A stretch of 64,000 nucleotides of DNA from contig NZ_JANCLT010000011.1 of the NCBI RefSeq assembly GCF_024294785.1, positions 62,001-126,000 on the forward strand. Direction: 5' to 3'. Under the pieces are notes generated by a model. The model was not told the origin of the DNA. It did not search any database and saw only the letters and a program-made list of their open reading frames with translations. The DNA is from Ectobacillus ponti. GTDB lineage: Bacteria; Bacillota; Bacilli; Bacillales; Bacillaceae_G. This document shows positions 54,989 through 63,299 of the stretch, one piece after another. The position numbers and the translations under genes were made by a program. Each line of letters starts with the position of its first letter. The first letter of the stretch is position 1.

Positions 54989-57139
54989 ATGCTGACACAA
55001 GCCAAGCAATATCTTAAACAACACTTCGGGTATGACCATTTTCGCCCGGGCCAAGAGCAAATAATCGGAAACGCACTTGCCGGCAAACATACAGCCGGTA
55101 TTATGCCAACCGGCGGCGGCAAATCGATCTGCTATCAAATCCCTGCGCTCATTCTTCCTGGTATCACCCTCGTGATCTCTCCGCTTATTTCACTCATGAA
55201 AGACCAAGTAGATAGTTTGGAAAGGGTAGGAATTCCTGCGACCTTCCTGAATAGTACACTGACGTCATCTGAGGTATACGAGCGGCTGCGTGGTTTGCGG
55301 CAGGGAGCATACAAAATTTTGTATATTGCTCCTGAACGGATGGATGCACCGCAATTTTTAGACTTACTGCAGGACATGCCAGTATCGTTAATAGCAGTAG
55401 ATGAAGCACACTGTATGTCCCAATGGGGCCATGATTTCCGGCCAAGCTACCTGCGTATTCAAGAGCTCATTGATAACATTCCCGGAAAACCAATTGTAAT
55501 GGCACTTACCGCAACGGCAACTCCACGGGTGAGAGAGGACATTTGTTCGCTCCTGAATATCCCTTCACAAAACACAATCGTAACAGGATTCGGACGGCCC
55601 AATCTCTCGTTTAAGGTCATTAGAGGGCAAGACCGCTTAGCTTTTATAATAGATTATGTAAAGAAGAATGCTGGAGCGGCAGGCATCATCTACGCCGCAA
55701 CACGAAAGGATGTGGACCAGCTACATGCTCAACTGCTGAAGCAAGGAGTAACTGCGGCTAAATATCATGCTGGTATGAGTGACCATGAAAGAGCGAAGCA
55801 GCAGGATGCCTTTTTACGGGATGATGCAGCAGTGATGGTAGCAACAAACGCCTTTGGAATGGGTATAAATAAAATTGACGTGCGTTTCCTCATTCATTAT
55901 CAGCTGCCGAGAAATATAGAAAGTTATTATCAGGAGGCGGGTAGAGCTGGACGTGACGGGTTAGACAGCGAATGCATCATGTTTTATTCCGCGCAGGACA
56001 TTCAATTACAGCGGTACCTCATTGACCAGTCACATGCTGAGGATGCCATCAAACATCAAGAGCTGCAGAAGCTGCTGCAAGTTAAAAATTATTGTTACAC
56101 AGAAGGTTGTCTTCAGTCTTTTCTCGTGCAATATTTTGGTGAAGAACCAGCTGCCCCGTGCGGCCGATGCGGCAACTGTACAGACCAGCGGATTGCTGTG
56201 GACGTAACCACTGAGGCACAAATGGTACTGTCCTGTGTCATCCGGGCGGGTGAGCGCTTTGGAAAAACAGTCATTGCCCAAGTGTTAGGTGGATCTTCCA
56301 ATAAAAAATTACAGGAATTACGACTTGACCAGCTGTCCACCTACGGTCTCTTGAAGCATAAGAGCACAAAGGATATTACAGACTTTATTGATTTTCTAAT
56401 ATCTGAGCAATATATCGACACAGCAGGTGGGCAATATCCGGTATTGTGTGTGACAAACCAAGGGCGGGAGGTGCTTCTTGGAAAGGACCGGGTGCTGCGT
56501 AAAGAAGTGATGGCAGCGACACGTGTAGTGGCAGATGACGCACTGTTTACCTTACTGCGGCAAACCCGAAAAGACATCGCTGCGACAGAGCATGTGCCGC
56601 CGTTCGTTATCATGTCAGACGATACATTGCGTGACCTGTGCTTGAAGCTGCCCCGAACTGAAGAAGCGCTGCTTGGCGTAAAAGGCATTGGAAAAGCCAA
56701 ACAAGAGAGATATGGGGCACTCTTTTTAGAAACGATTGCAGCATATTTGAGAGAGAATCCAGACTATTCTCCGGCCCACACTCTGACGACAGAGAAAAAG
56801 GAACGCCCGCAGCAACGACCAGAGAGCGCGTCAAAACAGTTGTCCCACATGATAACCTACGAATTGTATCAACAAGGAAAGAGCTTGAAGGAAATTGCAG
56901 CGGAGCGCCAGTTATCCAGCACCACGATTGAGAACCATATGATACAGTGCTTGGAAGAGAAGCTTCTAACCGAGTGGGACGAGATTGTGTCAACCGAGCA
57001 AGAACAACTCATTACAGAAGTGATTACACGTATAGGCACTGATAAATTGAAGCCGATTAAGGACGAGCTGCCGCCTGAAATCAGCTACTTTATGATTAAG
57101 GCCGTCATTGTGAAGGCAGCTGCATCGACTGCAGTATAG
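54989..57139 (+). CDS. recQ: RecQ-family ATP-dependent DNA helicase
   Basis: A 716-residue 3'-5' helicase. Helicase domains carry MPTGGGKSICYQIP (Walker A), VDEAHCMSQWGHDFRPSY (DEAH plus RecQ aromatic loop), ALTATATPRV, and motif VI QEAGRAGRDG. Then the zinc-binding/RQC region with CGRCGNC, an HRDC domain, and a C-terminal helix-turn-helix (QQGKSLKEIAAERQL). The start at 54989 (ATG, GGAAGGGAG upstream) matches the family N terminus; the longer frame upstream is not RecQ-like. Confidence 0.92.
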   Translation: MLTQAKQYLKQHFGYDHFRPGQEQIIGNALAGKHTAGIMPTGGGKSICYQIPALILPGITLVISPLISLMKDQVDSLERVGIPATFLNSTLTSSEVYERLRGLRQGAYKILYIAPERMDAPQFLDLLQDMPVSLIAVDEAHCMSQWGHDFRPSYLRIQELIDNIPGKPIVMALTATATPRVREDICSLLNIPSQNTIVTGFGRPNLSFKVIRGQDRLAFIIDYVKKNAGAAGIIYAATRKDVDQLHAQLLKQGVTAAKYHAGMSDHERAKQQDAFLRDDAAVMVATNAFGMGINKIDVRFLIHYQLPRNIESYYQEAGRAGRDGLDSECIMFYSAQDIQLQRYLIDQSHAEDAIKHQELQKLLQVKNYCYTEGCLQSFLVQYFGEEPAAPCGRCGNCTDQRIAVDVTTEAQMVLSCVIRAGERFGKTVIAQVLGGSSNKKLQELRLDQLSTYGLLKHKSTKDITDFIDFLISEQYIDTAGGQYPVLCVTNQGREVLLGKDRVLRKEVMAATRVVADDALFTLLRQTRKDIAATEHVPPFVIMSDDTLRDLCLKLPRTEEALLGVKGIGKAKQERYGALFLETIAAYLRENPDYSPAHTLTTEKKERPQQRPESASKQLSHMITYELYQQGKSLKEIAAERQLSSTTIENHMIQCLEEKLLTEWDEIVSTEQEQLITEVITRIGTDKLKPIKDELPPEISYFMIKAVIVKAAASTAV

Positions 57140-57156
57140 ACTGGACAAGCAGCATG

Positions 57157-57191
57157 AGCGGTTTCGGACATGGTTCGAAACCGCTTCTCTA
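57157..57191 (+). terminator. possible recQ terminator
   Basis: GCGGTTTCG / CGAAACCGC stem; the following tail is only weakly T-rich. Confidence 0.5.
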
Positions 57192-57322
57192 TACCTGTTT
57201 TTGCGCAACCAGGCACCCACTAACATATTTTGTGAACATAAGAGTGAAAGAATCTATTGAAAATGTTCATATGTGTCTCATATCCAATCCCTTGACTCTC
57301 ATAGGATAAAGCAGAAGGACAA

Positions 57323-57332
57323 GGGGGGGGGG
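57323..57332 (+). repeat. G10 homopolymer acting as ribosome binding site
   Basis: Ten G residues end directly at the ATG (57333) of the membrane protein gene. A G run of this length is prone to slippage and here replaces a normal GGAGG. Confidence 0.85.
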
Positions 57333-58061
57333 ATGGAGATGCTGGCAGGGGCAGCTTTTTCTCACATACTACAAAACTCTATTTGGTCACATCTGCTTCT
57401 TGCGGCTGTGTTTGGTACGATTGGGGCGGTTGGAAACATTCTGCTCAGCGGTTCATTTGTGCCAAGCAAGCGGATAATTGTACCTGACGGCCAGGCAGAA
57501 CAGGAGATTCTTATTTTCGGCTCAATCAGGGAGCTTGGAATTGGCGCGATCGGAGCCATGCTGACAACAACGTCGTTATATACAGGTCAAACCAGCGATA
57601 TGAAGACGATGATTGCCGCAGCGCTCATCGCCGGTTTTGGCGGCAGCAATTTCATCAAACGCTATATTGCCGCGAAAACAGAGCAGATGGTGGCGGCGCA
57701 TAAGGAAGAAGCTGCGAAGCAGGATGAGCAAATTCAGATCATTCCGGCAGACAAAGAGCAAGCGGATGCTCCGCAGCAAGCCACGCTGGGGGCTCTGCAT
57801 CAGAAGATAGAGGCTCTGACCGCAGAAGTACAGAAATCAGATTCGAATCTAAGTACTCTGCAGCCGTTGACGGAAGAACTGAAGGAGCTGTACAACAAAA
57901 TGAATAAGCAAGGGTCCATTTTGCTGACGGGGGATGAGATCAGGCTGCTGCACGAACTGCGCGGCCAGGTTCGTACAGCCGGCTGCCCAAGCGAGGCAAA
58001 GGTATATCAGTCGAAAATCCGTTTGCTGCTGGAGAAGGGAAAAGCCCGCTCATTTTCGTAA
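57333..58061 (+). CDS. membrane protein of unknown function with a cytoplasmic coiled coil
   Basis: A 242-residue protein. N-terminal half: three hydrophobic segments (around 17-37, 70-87, 92-110) with Gly-rich loops (GTIGAVGNILLSG, AGFGGSNFIKRYI), loosely like DUF4257 proteins. C-terminal half: a charged, heptad-containing region (EALTAEVQKSDSNLSTLQPL). Start is the ATG at 57333; an ATG six bases later also fits. A ten-G run precedes it. Terminator at 58068-58097. Confidence 0.55.
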   Translation: MEMLAGAAFSHILQNSIWSHLLLAAVFGTIGAVGNILLSGSFVPSKRIIVPDGQAEQEILIFGSIRELGIGAIGAMLTTTSLYTGQTSDMKTMIAAALIAGFGGSNFIKRYIAAKTEQMVAAHKEEAAKQDEQIQIIPADKEQADAPQQATLGALHQKIEALTAEVQKSDSNLSTLQPLTEELKELYNKMNKQGSILLTGDEIRLLHELRGQVRTAGCPSEAKVYQSKIRLLLEKGKARSFS

Positions 58062-58067
58062 ATGAAT

Positions 58068-58097
58068 GCAGCTTCCGCCGTACGGGAGCTTTTTTTA
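58068..58097 (+). terminator. terminator
   Basis: GCTTCCGCCGTACGGGAGC stem followed by TTTTTTTA. Confidence 0.7.
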
Positions 58098-58209
58098 TAT
58101 GAAATTCACTTTTTAAGATGGAATATTCTAAAAATTATAAAAACAAATTGACATTTCATGAATTATTATCCAGAATAGTGATATAGAGCAAATGAGGGAG
58201 TGGGGTCTC

Positions 58210-58902
58210 TTGGTCCAAACAAAAATCGGAGAGAGCCAAATTTATCAAATTTTACGGAGTGCCATTTTCAACGCCGAGCTTCCCCCGGGGACTCAGTTGG
58301 TGGAAGCTTCTCTTGCCGAGGCATTCGGTGTAAGCCGAACTCCCATACGCTCCGTTCTGTCCAGGCTGAAGTATGAATCCCTGGTTCAATTTGTCCCCAA
58401 TCGCGGTGCCTTTGTATATTGTCCCACGCCTGCGGAAGCGGAACAAATTTTCTATGTCCGGCAGGTGCTGGAGCCGGAAGCAGCCTTTCTTGCTGCGAAG
58501 AAAGCCACCGCAGCTGACCTGCAGGCCATGGAATTCCACCTCGCGGAAGAAGCGCGGCTGTACAAGGAAGGAAAGCCGCAGCTCGCCTTACAAGCAATCC
58601 AATCCTTTCACATGGCTGTCATTGAAGCATCCAAAAATTCGTACCTCATCCAGTATCTGCGGGACATTTTATCCTTAACGCATATCATCCTCACCTTCTA
58701 CGACGTATCAGACGAAAACAACTCTCATTCCCATCACGAACACCACGAGCTGTACGAAGCCATCCGCCGGCAGGACGCGGCACACGCGAAGCAGCTGGCG
58801 CATCAGCACATTCCTTTCATCCTGAGCGATATTGACTTCACCAAGAAGCTCAACCACGCTCTGACCATCGACCAAATTATCAATCGGTATACCTCTCAAT
58901 AA
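58210..58902 (+). CDS. GntR-family transcriptional regulator (FadR/FCD type)
   Basis: A 230-residue regulator: N-terminal winged helix with ILRSAIFNAELPPGTQLVEASLAEAFGVSRTPIRSVL, and a C-terminal all-helical FCD ligand-binding domain with the FHMAVIEASKN and HHEHHELYEAIRRQD metal/ligand motifs. TTG start at 58210 with AGGGAG 9 bases upstream. Located just before a catabolic gene set with a palindrome between them, so it probably controls that operon. Confidence 0.87.
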   Translation: MVQTKIGESQIYQILRSAIFNAELPPGTQLVEASLAEAFGVSRTPIRSVLSRLKYESLVQFVPNRGAFVYCPTPAEAEQIFYVRQVLEPEAAFLAAKKATAADLQAMEFHLAEEARLYKEGKPQLALQAIQSFHMAVIEASKNSYLIQYLRDILSLTHIILTFYDVSDENNSHSHHEHHELYEAIRRQDAAHAKQLAHQHIPFILSDIDFTKKLNHALTIDQIINRYTSQ

Positions 58903-58918
58903 ACGCTATTGGGATTTA

Positions 58919-58928
58919 TTGTATACAA
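58919..58928 (+). promoter_or_regulatory. candidate GntR operator
   Basis: Perfect palindrome TTGTATACAA, followed at once by a related half TTATTGTACA, between the regulator and the aminotransferase gene. FadR-type regulators commonly bind short TTGT-N-ACAA sites. Confidence 0.5.
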
Positions 58929-58956
58929 TTATTGTACACCTAAAGGAGGATGCATA

Positions 58957-60306
58957 ATGCCATCTATTCACATGAAAACAGCCGTACCCGGTCCAAAGTC
59001 GCTGGAGCTGCTGCAGCGAAAAGAACAGGTTGTTGCCCGGGGGCCGTTCAATACGGTACTGTCCTTTGCTGAACGGGGGGAAGGCGCACTTTTGACGGAT
59101 GTCGACGGAAATACCTTTCTTGATTTTGCCGGTGCAATCGGCACACTGAATGTCGGGCATCGGCCGGCCAGTGTCGTAAATGCCGTAAAGGAGCAGCTCG
59201 ATAAGTACATTCATACCTGCTTTAACGTTATGATGTATGAGCCGTATGTGGCCTTGGCAGAGGAGCTCGTCCGCATCACGCCGGGCAGCTTCCAAAAGAA
59301 AGTCTTCTTTGCCAACAGCGGTGCGGAAGCGGTGGAGAACGCCATTAAAATTGCCCGTAAATACACAGGCCGCAAAGGCATTATCTCCTTTGAACGGGGC
59401 TATCATGGCCGTACACTGCTCACGATGTCTTTAACAAGCAAGGTGAAGCCTTATAAATATCAATTCGGGCCATTCGCCCCGGAAACCTTCCGCGTCAGCC
59501 ACCCTTACTACTATCGCAAACCAGAGGGCTTGACAGAAGAACAGCTGGACCAGCACCTGCTTGAACAGCTGGAAACCTTTTTCCTGGCTGAAGCCCCGAC
59601 AGATGAAATTGCCGCCGTCATTATCGAACCTGTACAGGGCGAAGGCGGATTCATTGTACCGTCTGTATCCTTCATGCAGGGCTTGAAGCGGATTTGCGAG
59701 AAGTACGGCATTCTCTTCATAGCTGATGAAATCCAAACCGGATTTGGCCGTACAGGCACGATGTTTGCGGTGGAGCAGTTCGGTGTAACGCCGGATCTCA
59801 TCACGTTGTCCAAGTCTCTTGGTGCAGGCCTGCCCATTTCCGCTGTTGTCGGCCGCGCAGAAATCATGGATGCGCCGGCTCCGGGTGAAATCGGCGGCAC
59901 ATACGGCGGCAGCCCGCTTGGATGCGTTGCTGCGATTGAAGTCATTAAACTGATTGAAAGAGAAGGCCTGCTGGAAAAATCCAAAACCATTGGCAAAGCC
60001 ATTACAGATAAATTCAGGCAGCTGCAGGCGCAGTATCCGCAAATTGGCGATGTACGCGGCCTCGGCGCCATGGTGGCGCTGGAATTTGTCAAAGATGCTG
60101 CCACAAAGGAACCGGACAAAGACACAGTGGGAAAAATCATTGCCGCCGCCCAACAAAAGGGACTCATCTTAATGAGCGCGGGATTGTTCTCCAACTGCAT
60201 CCGCGTACTGGTGCCGCTTGTTGTGACAGAAGAGCAACTGGCAGAAGGCTTGGATGTATTCGAAAGCGCCGTCCGGGAAGTGCTGGGCCAGCCGGTGCAT
60301 TTATAA
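58957..60306 (+). CDS. class III (GABA/omega-type) aminotransferase
   Basis: A 449-residue PLP enzyme of the 4-aminobutyrate/ornithine transaminase fold. Visible: DVDGNTFLDFAGAIGTLNVGH, FANSGAEAVENAIKIARK, SFERGYHGRTLLTMSLT, EPVQGEGGF, IADEIQTGFGRTG, and the PLP Lys in TLSKSLGAGLPIS, then GTYGGSPLGC. The conserved order SLGAGLPIS suggests a GabT-like amine acceptor. Starts the catabolic gene set behind the GntR gene; AAAGGAGG before the ATG. Substrate not known. Confidence 0.9.
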   Translation: MPSIHMKTAVPGPKSLELLQRKEQVVARGPFNTVLSFAERGEGALLTDVDGNTFLDFAGAIGTLNVGHRPASVVNAVKEQLDKYIHTCFNVMMYEPYVALAEELVRITPGSFQKKVFFANSGAEAVENAIKIARKYTGRKGIISFERGYHGRTLLTMSLTSKVKPYKYQFGPFAPETFRVSHPYYYRKPEGLTEEQLDQHLLEQLETFFLAEAPTDEIAAVIIEPVQGEGGFIVPSVSFMQGLKRICEKYGILFIADEIQTGFGRTGTMFAVEQFGVTPDLITLSKSLGAGLPISAVVGRAEIMDAPAPGEIGGTYGGSPLGCVAAIEVIKLIEREGLLEKSKTIGKAITDKFRQLQAQYPQIGDVRGLGAMVALEFVKDAATKEPDKDTVGKIIAAAQQKGLILMSAGLFSNCIRVLVPLVVTEEQLAEGLDVFESAVREVLGQPVHL

Positions 60307-60321
60307 GAAGGGGCGGTTGTC

Positions 60322-61620
60322 ATGGAAGTGTTGAAAGCAGAACAAATAGACCTTGCCGAAGGGCAGACGGTAACGGATACAGTGGCTTCTATCATCCGGC
60401 GGGTCCGCGAAGCGGGGGACGATGCGCTCAGAGCGTACCTCCGCCAGTTTGACAGCGTTGAAATCGATGATCTCCGGGTGTCGGATGCCGACATCCAAAA
60501 AGCAGTCTCGCTCCTTCCGCAAACGATGCTGGAGGATATCCAATTCTCCATTGAGCGCATCAGGGCATTCGCGAATGCCCAGCGCCGGACGCTGACTGAA
60601 TTCGAGCAGGAAATGATTCCGGGTGCGTATCTGGGGCAGCGCGTCATCCCGATTGAGTCTGTCGGGGCTTACGTGCCAGGCGGCCGGTATCCGCTGTTGT
60701 CCTCTGCACAGATGGCCATTATCCCCGCCAAGGTGGCGGGGGTTGGCAGCATCCGGGTCTGCACACCGCCGACAAAAAGCGGGGAGGTGCACCCGGCTGT
60801 CTTGGCCGCCGCCCATTTGTCGGGAGCGGATGAAATCTACCGGGTGGGCGGCGCGCAAGCCATTGCGGCTCTCGCCTATGGCACGGAGTCGATTGCGCCT
60901 GTCCATAAAATTACAGGTCCGGGAAATGCCTTCGTAACCGAAGCGAAGCGCCAGGTTCACGGTCAGGTCGGCATTGATTTGCTGGCGGGCCCCAGCGAGG
61001 TGCTGGTGCTGGCAGACCACACTGCGAACCCGGTCTATATCGCCGCGGATTTACTGGCGCAGGCGGAGCATGACGTCAATGCCCGTGTTGCATTGGTGAC
61101 AACAGACCGGGACCTTGGACATGCTGTCATCAGGGAGATTCATTCGCAGCTGCAAACGCTGCCGACTGCTGCCACAGCCAGGGCAGCTTGGGAAAGACGG
61201 GGGCAGGTTTTCTATGCTGAAAGCATGGACGAAGCCATTGCGCTTGTCAACGACTGGGCGCCGGAGCATCTCCATGTCCAAACGGCTGATGCGTATGCCT
61301 TGCGGGATCGGTTCATCAACTACGGTTCTCTCTTTTTAGGGGCGCTTTCCTCTGTCGTATATGCGGACAAGGTGTGCGGAACCAATCATATTCTTCCTAC
61401 GCGGGCTGCTGCCAAATATACAGGCGGTGTATGGGTTGGCACTTTTTTAAAGGTGGTAACGTATCAACGGATTGAGCAGCAAGGCGTTGAAGCGCTCGCA
61501 CCGCACTGTGTCCGGCAGTCTCAGCAAGAAGGGCTGATCGGCCATCTCCGGTCGGCCAATATACGCTGGAGCGGCGAGCTTGATGTACATCCATTCGAGA
61601 TTAAGGGGGAAACAAAATGA
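60322..61620 (+). CDS. histidinol-dehydrogenase-family enzyme, HpsN-like
   Basis: A 432-residue NAD- and zinc-dependent alcohol dehydrogenase of the HisD superfamily, which oxidises an alcohol to a carboxylate in two steps. Zinc-ligand and active-site segments are recognisable: LLAQAEHDVN (Gln, His), APEHLHVQTA, and YADKVCGTNHILPTRAAAKYTGGVWVGTFLK. The YxDKVxGTNHxLPT and TGGVWVG patterns fit the sulfopropanediol-3-dehydrogenase (HpsN) branch better than true biosynthetic HisD (SPESxGDYxxGTNHVLPT). No his-operon genes adjoin it. The last codons overlap the next gene (ATGA). Confidence 0.82.
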   Translation: MEVLKAEQIDLAEGQTVTDTVASIIRRVREAGDDALRAYLRQFDSVEIDDLRVSDADIQKAVSLLPQTMLEDIQFSIERIRAFANAQRRTLTEFEQEMIPGAYLGQRVIPIESVGAYVPGGRYPLLSSAQMAIIPAKVAGVGSIRVCTPPTKSGEVHPAVLAAAHLSGADEIYRVGGAQAIAALAYGTESIAPVHKITGPGNAFVTEAKRQVHGQVGIDLLAGPSEVLVLADHTANPVYIAADLLAQAEHDVNARVALVTTDRDLGHAVIREIHSQLQTLPTAATARAAWERRGQVFYAESMDEAIALVNDWAPEHLHVQTADAYALRDRFINYGSLFLGALSSVVYADKVCGTNHILPTRAAAKYTGGVWVGTFLKVVTYQRIEQQGVEALAPHCVRQSQQEGLIGHLRSANIRWSGELDVHPFEIKGETK

Positions 61621-62477
61621 AACGCAATGTAAAAATGATGATGGCAGCCGCATTCTCGGTTGTGCTCCTGGCTGCCTGCAGCAGTACCACCACAAGCACT
61701 TCAACGACTTCCAAAAGCAGCGGGTCTGACACAAAAGCGAGTACACTCCAACAGGCAAAGGACAAAGGCGTGCTGGTGGTCGCATCCTCCAACGATGTTC
61801 CATTTGCCTATATTGACAAGGATACAAAGGCATTTACCGGCATTGATGCGGAGATCATTACCGAAATTGCGAAGCGCTTAGGCATTCCAAAGGTTGAAAT
61901 GAAGGAAGTCAAGTTCGAAAACCTGCTGGTGGATCTGAATAACAAAGGTGTTGATATGGTGACAGATGCCATGTACATTAAGCCGGAGCGCCAGAAGATC
62001 GCTGATTTTACAAATATCTGGTACAAAGAGGGCGAAGGCTTGGTTGTACTGAAGGATTCTCCAGTGAAAGGGCTGGATGATCTGAAGGATAAGACAGTCG
62101 GCGGCCAGAAAGGAACCGCCTTCCTGGAATTCGCACAAAAGCTGCAGAAGGAAGGCAGAATTAAAGATGTGAAAATCTTTAACTCCCAAGCTGAGCTGCT
62201 CCTTGCTGTAAACACGAAAAAGGTGGATGCATGCATCACAGACAGCGCGGTTGCGGGCTACAGCATCACACAGGATAAAACGTTGAATTTGCGTCTTGTG
62301 TCTCCGTATCAAGCTGAAGCGTCCGGCAACATCGGTGCCGCTGTCCGCAAAGGCGACAAGGAGCTGCTGGATGCCGTGAACAAGGAGCTCGATAAGCTGA
62401 AGGAAGAAGGATTTATCCTCAAGGTCTTAAAGAAATATGGCTTAAACGAGGACAACTTCGTCCCGGCCGGCAAGTAA
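61617..62477 (+). CDS. ABC transporter substrate-binding lipoprotein (polar amino acid type)
   Basis: A 286-residue exported lipoprotein. Signal with lipobox LLAAC (Cys at about residue 21), a Ser/Thr-rich linker, then a type-3 solute-binding domain: VASSNDVPFAYIDKDTKAFTGIDAEII, DMVTDAMYIKPERQKIADFT, AAVRKGDKELLDAVN. It overlaps the dehydrogenase gene and is followed by a hairpin (62486-62513), a common way to raise binding-protein levels over the membrane components. Confidence 0.9.
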   Translation: MKRNVKMMMAAAFSVVLLAACSSTTTSTSTTSKSSGSDTKASTLQQAKDKGVLVVASSNDVPFAYIDKDTKAFTGIDAEIITEIAKRLGIPKVEMKEVKFENLLVDLNNKGVDMVTDAMYIKPERQKIADFTNIWYKEGEGLVVLKDSPVKGLDDLKDKTVGGQKGTAFLEFAQKLQKEGRIKDVKIFNSQAELLLAVNTKKVDACITDSAVAGYSITQDKTLNLRLVSPYQAEASGNIGAAVRKGDKELLDAVNKELDKLKEEGFILKVLKKYGLNEDNFVPAGK

Positions 62478-62485
62478 GCATGGAA

Positions 62486-62513
62486 CCCGGAAGGCTTCTG
62501 CAGGCTTTCCGGG
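62486..62513 (+). terminator. intercistronic hairpin after the binding-protein gene
   Basis: CCCGGAAGGC / GCTTTCCGGG stem, without a clear T-run; probably an mRNA-stabilising or attenuating structure. Confidence 0.5.
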
Positions 62514-62591
62514 CCCATTCCATCCGTGTATGCAGGAGAGCCTTCCCATTATATGCTGTCTTTGCACTTTTTCCTACAAGGGGGCGTACAT

Positions 62592-63299
62592 ATGAACATT
62601 TTGCAAAACTTAGATTTTGTTACTGCATTTCGAAATCTCTATCCTGAATTGCTGGGTGCAATGGGGACGGTTCTGGGAGCTACGATCTGCGGCTTTGCGC
62701 TCGCTCTGATCCTTGGAACACTGATTGCCCTTGGCCGGCTGACCAAGCTGAAATGGCTGCACCGGATTCTGATTATATTTTTGGAAATCATCCGCGGCAC
62801 GCCGCTTGTGGTCCAGGTTGTCTATATGTATTATGTAGTGCCGTTGCTTATCTCCCTGCTGGTCCAATTTTGGGATCCGGGCTATCAGTTGAATTTCGAT
62901 GCCTTTTTTGCCGGCACGCTTGCGCTGGGCATCAACTACGGCGCCTATTTGTCTGAGGTTATCCGCTCTGCCATCACATCCATTGACCGCGGCCAGACAG
63001 AGGCTGCGCTGGCTCTTGGCTATACAAACCGGCAGTCAATGTGGTCCATTGTCATTCCGCAGGCAGGCCGTATGGCACTTCCGACTTTCGGAAACTACAT
63101 CATTATGATGCTGAAGGATACTTCGCTGCTGGCATTCATTACGGTGTACGAGCTGCTGCTCCGGACACAGGCCTATGCGGCCCAAACCTTTTTAACCATT
63201 GAATCCTACACCTTATTGGCATTGGCTTATTTGGTGCTCAGCCTGCCAATGGCGCAAATTGTCCGTATGCTGGAAAGGAGACTGGCCCGTCATGTCTGA
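62592..63299 (+). CDS. ABC transporter permease (polar amino acid type)
   Basis: A 235-residue inner-membrane permease with about five hydrophobic segments and the HisM/GlnP-type motif [40 protein letters not shown] at 62592 with AAGGGGG upstream. Its stop overlaps the following ATPase gene. Confidence 0.9.
   Translation: MNILQNLDFVTAFRNLYPELLGAMGTVLGATICGFALALILGTLIALGRLTKLKWLHRILIIFLEIIRGTPLVVQVVYMYYVVPLLISLLVQFWDPGYQLNFDAFFAGTLALGINYGAYLSEVIRSAITSIDRGQTEAALALGYTNRQSMWSIVIPQAGRMALPTFGNYIIMMLKDTSLLAFITVYELLLRTQAYAAQTFLTIESYTLLALAYLVLSLPMAQIVRMLERRLARHV

Noticed and set aside
59511-60647. 378-codon open frame on the minus strand
   Set aside because: Antisense of the aminotransferase and dehydrogenase genes; Ser/Arg-rich shadow composition.
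60322-61620. Histidine biosynthesis HisD
   Set aside because: No other his genes adjoin it, the motif around the zinc Asp differs from biosynthetic HisD, and it sits in a catabolic/transport operon.
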